Assembly (NCBI GenBank): GCA_009699865.1
Contig: WLNJ01000008.1
Coordinates: 1-64,000 of the forward strand
Length of the DNA stretch: 64,000 nt
Direction of reading: 5' to 3'
DNA from: Actinomycetota bacterium
Lineage (GTDB): Bacteria; Actinomycetota; Thermoleophilia; Solirubrobacterales; Solirubrobacteraceae
Made by a program: the position numbers and the translations under genes. Positions 8,405-19,040 of the stretch are shown piece by piece (position 1 is the stretch's first letter; every line of letters starts with the position of its first letter). The notes under the pieces were generated by a model. That model had not been told where the DNA came from, searched no databases, and saw only the letters and a program-made list of their open reading frames with translations.

Positions 8405-9163
8405 CTAGACCCGCGCCGCAACCTCGCGAGCCAGGGCAACGTATGCCTCTGCGCCAGCGCAATGCGGGTCGTGATGAATAACCGGAAGGCCGTGGCTAGG
8501 TGACTCGCCAATCCTTACGTTCCGGGGGATTACGGTGTCAAATACAAGCCTAGGGAAGTGGGTTCGCAGCTCGGTCTCCACATCGCGAGAGAGGCGGGTG
8601 CGGGGGTCGTGCATGGTCAGGACAAGTCCGCAAACCGTGAGGGAGGGGTTCAGTTCGCGCTGGACAAGCTCCAGGGTCTCGAGCAGGCCCGCGAGGCCCT
8701 CCAGTGCGTAGTACTCAGACTGAACGGGGACGATCACCTCATCCGCTGCAGCTAGGGCGTTGACGGTAAGTGGTCCTAGTGATGGTGGGCAGTCGATGAT
8801 GATGAACTCGAACTGGTCGCGAACAGATTCGAGGGCTGCTTTGAGGATGTGTTGGTAGTCCTGATTCTGGGGGAGCTCAACACCGGCACCAGCAAGACCT
8901 GGTGTCGATGGGACGACAGAGAGGTTGTTGATACGGCTAGCTCTGATCGCCGCCACAGTGGGGGACTCTCCAGAGAGCACCTCGTAGATAGAAGGGGTGA
9001 GGTCCTTGGGGAGGCCAACGCCAACTGTTGCGTTTGCCTGTGGGTCTAGGTCAACGAGAAGTGTCGAGTACCCGGCCTCCGCTACGCAAGCGGCGAGGTT
9101 GACAGCCGTGGTGGTCTTGCCCACACCACCCTTCTGGTTTGCAACAGCAAAGATTCGTCCCAT
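8405..9163 (-). CDS. parA: chromosome partitioning ATPase ParA (Soj)
   Basis: The ParA/MinD-type ATPase has the deviant Walker A motif NQKGGVGKTTTAVNLA at the N-terminus, DLDPQANATVGVG (Walker A' region) and IIDCPPSLGPLTVNAL (Walker B). It forms ATP-dependent dimers on nucleoid DNA and is released by ParB. The start is placed at ATG 9163 (MGRIFAVANQKGG, 252 residues); a TTG two codons upstream is the alternative. It is cotranscribed with parB and follows rsmG after about 60 bases, the usual actinobacterial origin order. No unusual residue is seen. Confidence 0.96.
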   Translation of the reverse strand: MGRIFAVANQKGGVGKTTTAVNLAACVAEAGYSTLLVDLDPQANATVGVGLPKDLTPSIYEVLSGESPTVAAIRASRINNLSVVPSTPGLAGAGVELPQNQDYQHILKAALESVRDQFEFIIIDCPPSLGPLTVNALAAADEVIVPVQSEYYALEGLAGLLETLELVQRELNPSLTVCGLVLTMHDPRTRLSRDVETELRTHFPRLVFDTVIPRNVRIGESPSHGLPVIHHDPHCAGAEAYVALAREVAARV

Positions 9164-9222
9164 AGCCAAAAGGTAAACCTAGGCTCGGTCGGAATCCCCT
9201 GTCTATCTAGTGTTCTCGGGTC

Positions 9223-9945
9223 TCAAGAGCCGAGTGGGCGCTTGACTGCGATACCTGCGCGCCGAGGGAACCGGTCCGGTGTTGGGGCAATCTTCCTGCT
9301 CAAAACCAGTTTTCGCCTTCCGCCGCCGCGCCATGGCTCCACTTGGATCACCTCTGGCTCCGACATGCCGGTCAGCTCTGCCGCGACCGCGCCCTGGGCT
9401 TTCTCATCGCCTTCGAGCTTGCCTTTCCAAGCAACCATCAGCCCGCCCTCTCGCAGAAGAGATGATGAGTATTCGACAAGTACCGGGAGGCTTGCCATCG
9501 CCCTGGCCGTGACGAGATCACATATGCCATGGCCCGCGTCCCACTCCTCCGCCCGACTCCAAACAGTCTCGACGTTCTTCAACCCTGCTGCCTCGGCGGC
9601 GTTGGAGATGAACTCGCAACGGCGTTTCTGGGCATCAACGGCAATAACACGGGACTCCGGTAGAGCGGATGCCAGAACAAGCCCAGGGATGCCGCATCCG
9701 GACCCGAGATCCGCGATGGTCTTGGCGTTCTTCACGTCCTCTAGTCCCAATGCGGTCAAAGAGTCGGCGATGTGGACGTTGATGCCCTCGAGGGCATCCG
9801 TCACCGCTGTTGGGGCATGCTCTCCAGCAAGGCTCAAGAGGATTGACCGGAACTGGTCGAGATTCTCCTCTGAAAGGCCGTATTCGGCCTGTAATTCGAC
9901 TAAACGCTTGTTGACACGGGCGGGCAATTCGCCGGACCGTTCCAC
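9223..9945 (-). CDS. rsmG: 16S rRNA (guanine-N7) methyltransferase RsmG (GidB)
   Basis: The 240-residue SAM-dependent methyltransferase modifies the guanine equivalent to E. coli G527 of 16S rRNA. It shows the RsmG pattern: HIADSLTAL, the SAM loop IADLGSGCGIPGL (about 82-94), VIAVDAQKRRCEFI and DLVTARAMASLPVLVEY. Its GTG start at 9945 lies inside the parS-like palindrome, 9 bases after the jag stop, with no good Shine-Dalgarno. The basic C-terminal tail is short. Position between jag and parA matches the conserved bacterial origin order. Confidence 0.94.
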   Translation of the reverse strand: MERSGELPARVNKRLVELQAEYGLSEENLDQFRSILLSLAGEHAPTAVTDALEGINVHIADSLTALGLEDVKNAKTIADLGSGCGIPGLVLASALPESRVIAVDAQKRRCEFISNAAEAAGLKNVETVWSRAEEWDAGHGICDLVTARAMASLPVLVEYSSSLLREGGLMVAWKGKLEGDEKAQGAVAAELTGMSEPEVIQVEPWRGGGRRKLVLSRKIAPTPDRFPRRAGIAVKRPLGS

Positions 9946-9953
9946 GTGAAACG
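9938..9953. promoter_or_regulatory. parS-like ParB-binding site
   Basis: The 16-base palindrome CGTTCCACGTGAAACG matches the widely conserved parS consensus TGTTTCACGTGAAACA at 13 of 16 positions. The differences are both outer bases and one inner T to C, the latter also found in natural parS variants. It covers the jag-rsmG junction and includes the rsmG start codon. Proximity to parAB supports a genuine centromere site. Confidence 0.85.
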
Positions 9954-9954
9954 C

Positions 9955-10407
9955 TTAATCTTCGAGAGGCTCAACCACGAGATAACGCTCTGGTTCACGC
10001 CCCTCACTGGTTGTATCGACGTCCTCACGCTCACGGAGGTACTCATGAACCACACGCCGCTCCGACGCTGACATTGGCTCTAGCGAGACGCTCTTTCCTG
10101 CCTCGATCGCCTCATCAGCCGCATCATCGGCGATTTCACGAAGTTCAATGGCTCTGCGCTCACGCCAGCCGCCAGCGTCAACCTCAACCCGACGCATGTC
10201 GTCCCTGTCCACAGAAGCAGCCCGGTAGGCGATGTGCTGAATCGCGTCCAGTGTGTTCCCGTGTCGACCGATGATCTGGCCCATGTCGGGACCGTCGATG
10301 TCGACCTTGATTACTTCACCGTCATCAACAAGTTTGAACTCAGCATCAGGGTCAAGGGCCTCAACTACCGACCCAACCACAGTGCGTACGCGCTCTTCAA
10401 CACTCAT
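9955..10407 (-). CDS. jag: Jag/KhpB family RNA-binding protein (KH-R3H)
   Basis: The 150-residue protein has a type II KH domain with the GxxG loop in QIIGRHGNTLDAIQHI (about residues 44-59). A C-terminal R3H domain follows with MSASERRVVHEYLRE and GREPERYLVVEP. The N-terminal Jag_N domain of Firmicutes proteins is missing, as is usual in actinobacteria. Family members bind RNA and influence cell-wall growth and division. The start ATG overlaps the yidC stop (ATGA, 10404-10407), indicating coupled translation with the membrane insertase gene. Confidence 0.92.
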   Translation of the reverse strand: MSVEERVRTVVGSVVEALDPDAEFKLVDDGEVIKVDIDGPDMGQIIGRHGNTLDAIQHIAYRAASVDRDDMRRVEVDAGGWRERRAIELREIADDAADEAIEAGKSVSLEPMSASERRVVHEYLREREDVDTTSEGREPERYLVVEPLED

Positions 10408-11462
10408 CTTCGCCTCCCTGTCCGCTTCTTGTTATTGCGGGCTGGTGGAGGTCCACCCTTACCCTTCGGCTTCTTTACTTCAGGCTCTTCCTCTGCCTTG
10501 CTAGCGGCCCCGGCTTCCTTCACCTTGGCCAGAAAACCCTTCGTTTCCTTCTCTTCGGGCTCGGGGGTGACTGTTCCTCCCCCAGAGTCCGCTAGCGCCT
10601 TAGCTTGGGCGTGAGCACCTCCTGCTGAAAACCGTTTAACCACGTACTGCTGCCCGACAGTCCAGGTGTTCGTCGTGATCCAGTAGAGGATCAGGCCTGC
10701 AGGGAAGCTGAGGATGAAGAAGACGAAAACGAGGGGCATCGCCAGCATGATGTTGCGCTGGGTCTTGTCCATTGTTGTGGTCATCATCAGGCTCGAGCCC
10801 AACTGAGAGCCGACGTAAAGGACGATCAGCGTGACTAGAACGGCGCCGCTGGCCTTCGATGTCAGGTCTGGGATGAAGAGGAACTGTTGCCCAGTAGGTG
10901 GCACTGGGTGCCCAGGGAAGGCGGTGATGTCGCCGCATCCAGTAGTCGCGACCGTGATCTTGTGATGCGCATTGGCTGCCAAACCGTTCCACCACTGCAC
11001 ATACCCTGGGACCTTGTCCTGCCACGTGATGGTTGGGCAGATATCGGTCTTCAGCTGCTGCTGGAGTAGGTAGAACAATGAGATGAACACAGGCATCTGC
11101 GCGAGTAGGGGGAGGCACGATGCGAGTGGGTTGATCTGGTTCTCTCGGTAGAAACCCATCAGCTCTTCGTTTAGCTTCGCGCGCTTCTCAGTCTTTACCG
11201 CGGCACTATCACCAGGCTTGCCCTTGTACTTAGTCTGGATCGCCTTGATCTCAGGCTGGAAAAGCTGCATACGCTGCATGGATCGGATCTGTTTGATCGT
11301 GAGAGGAACCAACACAGCCCGTATGAGGAAAGTCATCAAGATGATGGACCAGCCCCATGACCCGATAACTGAGTGGATCACTACAAGGACTTCCCCGAAG
11401 AAGTCGATTAGCGGCTGAAGGGCATCGCTGATTACATTTGCGGTTATGAACAGGCTGTTCAC
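10404..11462 (-). CDS. yidC: membrane protein insertase YidC/Oxa1
   Basis: The 352-residue protein inserts and folds inner-membrane proteins. It has the five-helix core: SIILMTFLIRAVLVPLTIKQIRSMQRMQ (helix 2, followed by the cytoplasmic hairpin QPEIKAIQTKYKG), INPLASCLPLLAQMPVFISLFYLL (helix 3), and later helices ending FPAGLILYWITTNTWTVGQQYV. The conserved positively charged residue in the groove is in LIRAVLVP. A long hydrophilic tail follows, rich in Glu, Lys and Gly and ending NKKRTGRRR, likely to contact ribosomes. The large E. coli-type periplasmic domain is absent; instead a 50-residue loop with two cysteines lies between helices 3 and 4. Confidence 0.95.
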   Translation of the reverse strand: MNSLFITANVISDALQPLIDFFGEVLVVIHSVIGSWGWSIILMTFLIRAVLVPLTIKQIRSMQRMQLFQPEIKAIQTKYKGKPGDSAAVKTEKRAKLNEELMGFYRENQINPLASCLPLLAQMPVFISLFYLLQQQLKTDICPTITWQDKVPGYVQWWNGLAANAHHKITVATTGCGDITAFPGHPVPPTGQQFLFIPDLTSKASGAVLVTLIVLYVGSQLGSSLMMTTTMDKTQRNIMLAMPLVFVFFILSFPAGLILYWITTNTWTVGQQYVVKRFSAGGAHAQAKALADSGGGTVTPEPEEKETKGFLAKVKEAGAASKAEEEPEVKKPKGKGGPPPARNNKKRTGRRR

Positions 11463-11767
11463 AGTGGGTTGATCATTTCGTGTTGATTGTGGGTGCAGGT
11501 CTTCGAAGCGCGAAAGAGTCTTTGGTCGGCAACCTTGTCCACGCCGCCGTGGCTGAACGGATTACACCGAAGGACCCTCCAAGTAGTAAGGACCAGGCCA
11601 CGGAGTATGCCCAACTCCTCAATCGCTTGGATTGAGTAACGCGAGCAACTTGGCTCGTAGCGGCAACGTGGAGCGAGGGATGGTGAGATCCAATTCGACC
11701 AGAACCGGATAGGGAGTGTTACTAGATAACGAGGAATCCCTGCTATCCCTTGCGTTCTAGGCTTCAT
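11459..11767 (-). CDS. yidD: membrane protein insertion efficiency factor YidD
   Basis: The small cationic amphipathic protein (102 residues from ATG 11767) carries the family signature CRYEPSCSRYSIQAIEELGILRG and WRVLRCNPFSHGGVD. YidD homologues aid membrane insertion together with YidC. A GTG two codons upstream is also possible, but ATG has GAGGG five bases before it. The gene overlaps the end of rnpA by 11 bases and its stop overlaps the yidC start by 4 bases (ATGA), so rpmH, rnpA, yidD and yidC form a coupled chain. Confidence 0.93.
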   Translation of the reverse strand: MKPRTQGIAGIPRYLVTLPIRFWSNWISPSLAPRCRYEPSCSRYSIQAIEELGILRGLVLTTWRVLRCNPFSHGGVDKVADQRLFRASKTCTHNQHEMINPL

Positions 11768-12155
11768 CTCCACCCTCGGCGATCTTGTCTATCTGGGGGA
11801 GCGCGCCAGCCTGAGTAAGGAGTTCGTCCAACTGTCTAGCGACACCGTCAAGCCCTTCGCGATCGCAGAAATCAGAAGCTCCCGTCCTGGCAACCACGAC
11901 GATGTCTGTTCCAGCCTTGATCTCAGTCAGCTTGGCTGCGAAGGCCTCTTTCAAAAGACGCTTGACTTTGTTTCGCTCAACAGCCCCGCCTACCTTGCGC
12001 GATACAGAGAGCCCAAGCCGGGCTACCTCGTCGTCCCCGCGAGGGAACGCGTGGAGTACAAACAGCTTGGTTGCGTGGGAGCGACCGGACCTGTAAACAC
12101 GATCGAAGTCAGCACTACGGGTAATCCTCCCGCGGCGACCGGAACTGCCAGCCAC
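11757..12155 (-). CDS. rnpA: ribonuclease P protein component
   Basis: The 132-residue protein subunit of RNase P assists the catalytic RNA in 5' tRNA maturation. The basic RNR motif is clear in SRKVGGAVERNKVKRLLKEAF, and the N-terminal GRITRSADFDRVYRSGRS matches the family. The GTG start at 12155 overlaps the rpmH stop by one base (TAGTG). The acidic tail (KIAEGGDEA) is outside the core fold. Confidence 0.95.
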   Translation of the reverse strand: MAGSSGRRGRITRSADFDRVYRSGRSHATKLFVLHAFPRGDDEVARLGLSVSRKVGGAVERNKVKRLLKEAFAAKLTEIKAGTDIVVVARTGASDFCDREGLDGVARQLDELLTQAGALPQIDKIAEGGDEA

Positions 12156-12289
12156 TAGACGGTGAGGCGTCGGCGACCCTTGGCACGGCGGCGGGCAAGA
12201 ACCCGACGGCCAGCCTTCGACGACATCCGTTCTCGGAAGCCGTGCGTGCGTGCGCGTTTGCGCTTCTTGGGCTGGTAGGTGCGCTTCAT
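12155..12289 (-). CDS. rpmH: 50S ribosomal protein L34
   Basis: A 44-residue, very basic protein beginning [22 protein letters not shown] and ending GRRRLTV is a textbook bL34. The start is ATG 12289. Longer reading frames upstream extend toward dnaA but have no family support. It heads the minus-strand operon rpmH-rnpA-yidD-yidC-jag-rsmG-parAB and is divergent from dnaA. Confidence 0.97.
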   Translation of the reverse strand: MKRTYQPKKRKRARTHGFRERMSSKAGRRVLARRRAKGRRRLTV

Positions 12290-12423
12290 TGCTTGGAGAA
12301 CCTTACCGTCCATCAGGCCTTGATGTCGTGCGGGAACTGAAAAGGCCGAAAAATGCGGGAAGTCCTGCTTTCTCACGACCAGCCCTCCACTAGTGTCGCG
12401 AGTCGTTGAAAAAAAGCACCTGA
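12290..12423. promoter_or_regulatory. rpmH-dnaA divergent intergenic region
   Basis: This 134-base spacer must carry promoters for the rpmH operon and for dnaA. It contains an A-run (GTTGAAAAAAAGC) just before dnaA, but I see no good match to the DnaA box TTATCCACA and no long AT-rich unwinding element. A good Shine-Dalgarno is absent before dnaA. It is therefore a weak oriC candidate despite its position. Confidence 0.45.
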
Positions 12424-13803
12424 ATGTCAATCACAGACCTCGAAACCACCTGGAACCGAATCCGCTCTGATCTGCGGGACGCTGTCAGCGACTCAACATT
12501 CCAGGTTTGGTTGGAGCCACTCAGGCCGGCGCTGATGGAAGACCACGTTCTGGTCGTCGAAGCTCCAGACTCAATCCGCCACTGGGTAGAAGGCCGTTTC
12601 ACAGACCTCATCGCACAGGCCGCGCAGCGAGTGACTGGTAGCTCTACAACAGTCGAGCTGACCGAGCCTGGCAAAGTCACTGACATCCGCGAGGTCTTAG
12701 GCTCAAGTACAACTCGAGGGTTTCAAAATGACTCCTTTGCAGCCCATTCCCCAACCCTCGACCTTGACCCGAAGCTTACGTTTGACCAGTTTGTAATTGG
12801 TGAAAGCAACCGACTGGCTCACGCGGCAGCGCTGGCTGTCGCCGAGCAACCGTCCCAGACTTACAACCCACTCTTCATATACGGCCCACCTGGAGTCGGT
12901 AAGACCCACCTCCTGCAGGCGATTGGAAACCTCGTCCGTGAGGCCCAACCCGACGCTCGTATCGAATACACGACAGCGGAAGACTTCACCAACGGTTTTG
13001 TCCACTCAATCCGCCAAGGCGACACGCGGGAGTTCAAGTCGAAGTTCAGGGATGTTGATCTCCTCTTGCTCGACGACGCCCAATTCCTTGCCAGCAAAAC
13101 CAAGACTGAGGAAGAGTTCTTCCACACCTTCAACAGCCTGATCAGTAGTGGCGCTCAGGTTGTAATCACTTGTGACAGGACACCAGCTGACCTTGACTCC
13201 TTAGAAGTCCGTCTTCGGGAGCGCTTTGCGGCTGGACTCGTCGCGAATGTTGAAAGCCCTGAGATACCTACGAGGCTTGCGATTCTCACTATGCGCGCAA
13301 ACCGAGACCAGCTCGGTGACATACCCCGCGAAACCTTGGAAGCCATTGCATCGCGAATCAAAGGCAACGTTCGGAGTCTTGAAGGCGCCCTCATCCGCGT
13401 TGTTGCCTATGCCTCGCTAACGGGCGTGAAGGTGACGCGTGAATTGACAACTCAAGTTCTTGATCAGCTCTACCCGGGCGCTACGAATGCGCCAGTCCGG
13501 AAGGGTGTTGCTGAGATCAAGACATTGGTAGCCAGCACCTATGGAGTAACCGAAGCTGACCTTGACTCTAGGTCAAGAGCGGCAGAGTTTGTTTGGCCCC
13601 GCCAGGTCGCTATGTATCTCTCCCGTGAGGTTGTTGGTGAGCCTCTGCCGTCCATTGGCAGGCAGTTCGGTGGCCGTAACCACTCAACAGTTCTCAATGC
13701 TTGCCGTCGTGTGGCAGACAGGATCTCTGTTTCACCAGAAGATGCTCTCGCTGTCCGCTCTTTAGAGCGCCTTGTTTCCGGTGAAGCCGACCGGGAAGAC
13801 TGA
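12424..13803 (+). CDS. dnaA: chromosomal replication initiator protein DnaA
   Basis: The 459-residue AAA+ initiator binds DnaA boxes and opens the origin. Domain I lies at about residues 1-85. The linker (domain II) is unusually short, about 30 residues. Domain III has Walker A GPPGVGKT at 154-161 and Walker [11 protein letters not shown]. Domain IV ends with the DNA-binding signature [15 protein letters not shown] at about 416-430. Compared with Streptomyces or mycobacterial DnaA, the short linker is distinctive. ATG 12424 follows GCACCTGA without a Shine-Dalgarno. The gene precedes dnaN with only 44 bases between. Confidence 0.97.
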   Translation: MSITDLETTWNRIRSDLRDAVSDSTFQVWLEPLRPALMEDHVLVVEAPDSIRHWVEGRFTDLIAQAAQRVTGSSTTVELTEPGKVTDIREVLGSSTTRGFQNDSFAAHSPTLDLDPKLTFDQFVIGESNRLAHAAALAVAEQPSQTYNPLFIYGPPGVGKTHLLQAIGNLVREAQPDARIEYTTAEDFTNGFVHSIRQGDTREFKSKFRDVDLLLLDDAQFLASKTKTEEEFFHTFNSLISSGAQVVITCDRTPADLDSLEVRLRERFAAGLVANVESPEIPTRLAILTMRANRDQLGDIPRETLEAIASRIKGNVRSLEGALIRVVAYASLTGVKVTRELTTQVLDQLYPGATNAPVRKGVAEIKTLVASTYGVTEADLDSRSRAAEFVWPRQVAMYLSREVVGEPLPSIGRQFGGRNHSTVLNACRRVADRISVSPEDALAVRSLERLVSGEADRED

Positions 13804-13847
13804 AACGATCTTGAGTTATCAACGTAATCAACACAATCATCTGACCT
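13804..13847. repeat. short ATCAAC repeat in the dnaA-dnaN spacer
   Basis: The spacer contains ATCAACGTA, ATCAACACA and ATCATCTGA in direct succession (13818-13844), a 9-base period. TTATCAACG (13816-13824) differs from the DnaA box TTATCCACA at two positions. This could be a degenerate DnaA-binding cluster regulating dnaA/dnaN, or chance. Confidence 0.25.
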
Positions 13848-15020
13848 ATGTCCTCTACATCTGAAAAGGGAACAATTGGATTGAAGATTGAGCGGGATCT
13901 ACTGCTCGAAGGTCTTCAGTCCGCTACCCGCATCGCTTCCTCGAAGACGAGCATCACTGCTCTGAGTGGTGTCCAGCTTGCTGCGGGACCAGACGGTATT
14001 GAACTACGAGCAACAGATCTAGAACTTTCATTGAGGCTTCCTCTCGCCGGTGAAGTCACTTCCCCTGGTGAGGTAGTCCTCCCAGCCAGACTGTTCACGG
14101 ATGTTGTTCGTGCACTTCCCGCAGGACAAGTCACCCTCAAGGCAAGAGCCTCCCAGCAGGATGTAGAGATCACCTCCGGTTCGGCTACTTTCGACCTCAA
14201 GACCCTCAGGGCTGAAGACTTCCCAACACTTCCTCAGTCGAGCGGAGATTCGGTCGTTGTTCTCCCAGCGGAAGTTCTAGACGCAACGATTCGTCGGGTT
14301 GAACGGGCAGCAAGCATGGATCCCTCAAGGCCAGTCCTGACCGGCGTTCTAGTACAAGCCGAAGCCAGCACACTACGGATGGTTGCAACTGACTCCTACC
14401 GGCTCAGCGTCAAGGAAACAACGCTAGAGACACCACTGACGAATGGGTTTGAAGCAAACGTTCCCGCAAGGGCTCTCCAAGAGGCTGTACGTCTCTCGAA
14501 GGGAACGAAGGGCGACCCCGCCGCTGACGGCGAAGAGGCTCCGGCGAAGGGATCTGTCCGAATCGCAGTCCAGGAGAACCAGATTGTCTTCGACCTTGAT
14601 GGCACTGTTCTCGCCTCCCGGCTAATTGACGGACAGTTCCCTAAGTACAAGGAGCTCATCCCCGACAAGTTCGATCACGAACTCAAGTTCAATAGCGCTG
14701 AGCTCTCAGATGTTGTTCGACGGATCAGCCTGCTCGCCCAAAGGACCAAGCCACTAACACTCTCCTTCGAGAAGGGCTCACTGACTATCAGTGCTGAAAC
14801 ACCAGACATCGGCGAGGCCAGAGAATCGATTCCGATCAATTACGACGGTGAGGCGCTCGAGATCGGCTTCAACCCCGACTACCTCCGTGACGGGATCGAG
14901 AGCGCTGGTGACGAGGAGATCGTTCTCAAGCTTCTGACAGCCAATCGCCCAGGACTGATCGAGTCAGGATCCGAAGGCGGGTTCCTCTATCTGATCATGC
15001 CGATTCGCCTCGGCAGCTGA
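13848..15020 (+). CDS. dnaN: DNA polymerase III subunit beta (sliding clamp)
   Basis: The 390-residue protein forms the ring that tethers DNA polymerase III. All three clamp domains are present. Recognisable segments include LKIERDLLLEGLQSATRIASSKTSITALSG at the N-terminus, MVATDSYRLSVKE in domain 2, LIDGQFPKYKELIP, and the C-terminal LYLIMPIRLGS. Domain 2 carries a small acidic insertion (TKGDPAADGEEAPAKG) also known from other actinobacterial clamps. It starts 44 bases after dnaA and is followed 20 bases later by recF. Confidence 0.96.
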   Translation: MSSTSEKGTIGLKIERDLLLEGLQSATRIASSKTSITALSGVQLAAGPDGIELRATDLELSLRLPLAGEVTSPGEVVLPARLFTDVVRALPAGQVTLKARASQQDVEITSGSATFDLKTLRAEDFPTLPQSSGDSVVVLPAEVLDATIRRVERAASMDPSRPVLTGVLVQAEASTLRMVATDSYRLSVKETTLETPLTNGFEANVPARALQEAVRLSKGTKGDPAADGEEAPAKGSVRIAVQENQIVFDLDGTVLASRLIDGQFPKYKELIPDKFDHELKFNSAELSDVVRRISLLAQRTKPLTLSFEKGSLTISAETPDIGEARESIPINYDGEALEIGFNPDYLRDGIESAGDEEIVLKLLTANRPGLIESGSEGGFLYLIMPIRLGS

Positions 15021-15040
15021 TCAGGGACTAAGTCGACTGC

Positions 15041-16138
15041 ATGCGGGTCCTCGATCTGGATCTGCGGGACTTTCGTAGTCACCACAGGCTTCACCTCAAA
15101 CCAGGGGCGAGCCTGACAGTCATAGCCGGACCAAACGGGTCGGGTAAGACAAACATCCTCGAGGCGCTCCACTTTGGCCTGACGGGAACTTCCTGCAGGG
15201 CCGCAATGGATCGACAGACCATTGCCTGGAAGGAATCGACGACCAGGGTCGAGGTCGGTTTCGAGAACAAGTCAGTCGTCCACACAACAGCGGTGGCACT
15301 GCAGCGTTCAGGGGAGAAGTTGACGACCCTCGACGGAGCAGCACCCGAGCGCTTTGAGGCCGGATTGGACCGCCCCGCAGTCCTCGTGTTTCTACCTGAT
15401 CGCCTGAGCCTAATTACTGGGAGTCCAACTGAACGCCGGTCCCATTTTGATCAACTGACCGCATCACTAGACCACACCTCCGCAGCCATGAAAGCCTCAT
15501 ACACGAGGGCACTAACCCAAAGAAATGCATTACTGGGCTCAGCTCAGAGAAGCGGTTCAACACCAACCAGCTTGAGCGCTTGGAATGAACAGCTGACCGA
15601 GCTCGGGACTGGACTGATTCGTTCCCGCGACGAGACAGTCGAAGCGCTTTCGGAGCCAATAGCTGAAGCCGCTGTCTCGCTCGGGTTGACTGGTGAACTA
15701 GTTCTCACACACAGACCTGGTGGGGCCCGCGACCCAGATACTTTCCGAAGTGAGCTGGAGGAGAGAACCCAACAGGACATCAATCGTGGTTTCACGGGGT
15801 ACGGCCCACACCGCGCCGAGTTCATCTTCAAGAGGGAGGGACACGACCTCAAGTCGACCGGCTCCCAGGGCGAGAAACGGATGGCTCTTCTCTCACTCCT
15901 ACTTGCCGAGCGAGAGTTGATTACTCAACGAACAGGAACTACCCCATTGCTTCTCCTCGACGACGTGATGAGTGAACTAGACGCCGACCGTCGCCAGTTC
16001 CTGACCAACACCGTCTATGGGGTCGGCCAGTGTGTGATTACAGCAACTGAATTCGAGCATGTTCCAGCCCCAAAGGATGACGCGGTCGTCCTGATTGCTT
16101 TGGGGCAGCCACCGGAAGAGGAGTTACGAGCCGCATGA
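15041..16138 (+). CDS. recF: DNA replication and repair protein RecF
   Basis: The 365-residue SMC-like ATPase recruits RecOR at single-strand gaps. It has Walker A GPNGSGKTNILEALHFGLTG near residue 31, a coiled central part, the signature motif TGSQGEKRMALLSLLLAE, and Walker B PLLLLDDVMSELDADRR near the C-terminus. The ATG at 15041 fits the family start (MRVLDLDLRDFRSH). Its stop overlaps the start of the DUF721 gene (ATGA). Confidence 0.95.
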   Translation: MRVLDLDLRDFRSHHRLHLKPGASLTVIAGPNGSGKTNILEALHFGLTGTSCRAAMDRQTIAWKESTTRVEVGFENKSVVHTTAVALQRSGEKLTTLDGAAPERFEAGLDRPAVLVFLPDRLSLITGSPTERRSHFDQLTASLDHTSAAMKASYTRALTQRNALLGSAQRSGSTPTSLSAWNEQLTELGTGLIRSRDETVEALSEPIAEAAVSLGLTGELVLTHRPGGARDPDTFRSELEERTQQDINRGFTGYGPHRAEFIFKREGHDLKSTGSQGEKRMALLSLLLAERELITQRTGTTPLLLLDDVMSELDADRRQFLTNTVYGVGQCVITATEFEHVPAPKDDAVVLIALGQPPEEELRAA

Positions 16139-16431
16139 GACGAGGTAGGGAGCGACCACTCTCCGGGGCCATCAACCGCCTTGTGGACTCACTCGCCCCA
16201 ACGGACCCCGTCGCAAGGGTGGCAGGGGCTTGGCCGGACCTTGTTGGTGAGGCGATGGCGAAGCACACAAAACCTGTTGCGCTGAAGGGTGGAGAGCTTA
16301 AGATTGAGTGTGCGTCAAGCGTCTACGCACAGGAGTTGGACTTGCTCTCACGGAGGGTCATCAAGGCTCTCTCAGAGCGCATCCCGGACGCACCTGTGAG
16401 CAGTCTCCACTGCGTTGTTGCAAAGCGCTGA
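16135..16431 (+). CDS. DUF721 (DciA-like) protein
   Basis: The 98-residue protein belongs to DUF721, with the pattern VARVAGAWPDLVGEAMAKHTKPVALKGGELKIECASSVYAQELDLL. DciA proteins of this family load the replicative helicase in bacteria lacking DnaC/DnaI, and the fixed position between recF and gyrB is the actinobacterial arrangement. It is shorter than many actinobacterial homologues, lacking the long basic N-terminal extension. It overlaps recF by 4 bases. Confidence 0.88.
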   Translation: MRRGRERPLSGAINRLVDSLAPTDPVARVAGAWPDLVGEAMAKHTKPVALKGGELKIECASSVYAQELDLLSRRVIKALSERIPDAPVSSLHCVVAKR

Positions 16432-16514
16432 CAAAAGCCGCGAAAATCCCGCAAAATCAGGCTATTTGGGGGCAATTTGGACCCTTGTTCCGGGGGCCTG
16501 TGTGGTATCGTTAG

Positions 16515-19028
<2,514 letters not shown>

Positions 19029-19040
19029 GAGCGGAACAGC

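Noticed and set aside
10999-11030. TGCCACGTGATGG near 11021 as a second parS
   Set aside because: Only the central CACGTG core fits; flanking halves do not match the parS consensus.
10015-11540. CTGTCCACA and TTGTCCACG as DnaA boxes inside the jag-yidD region
   Set aside because: Isolated, within coding sequence, and not clustered.
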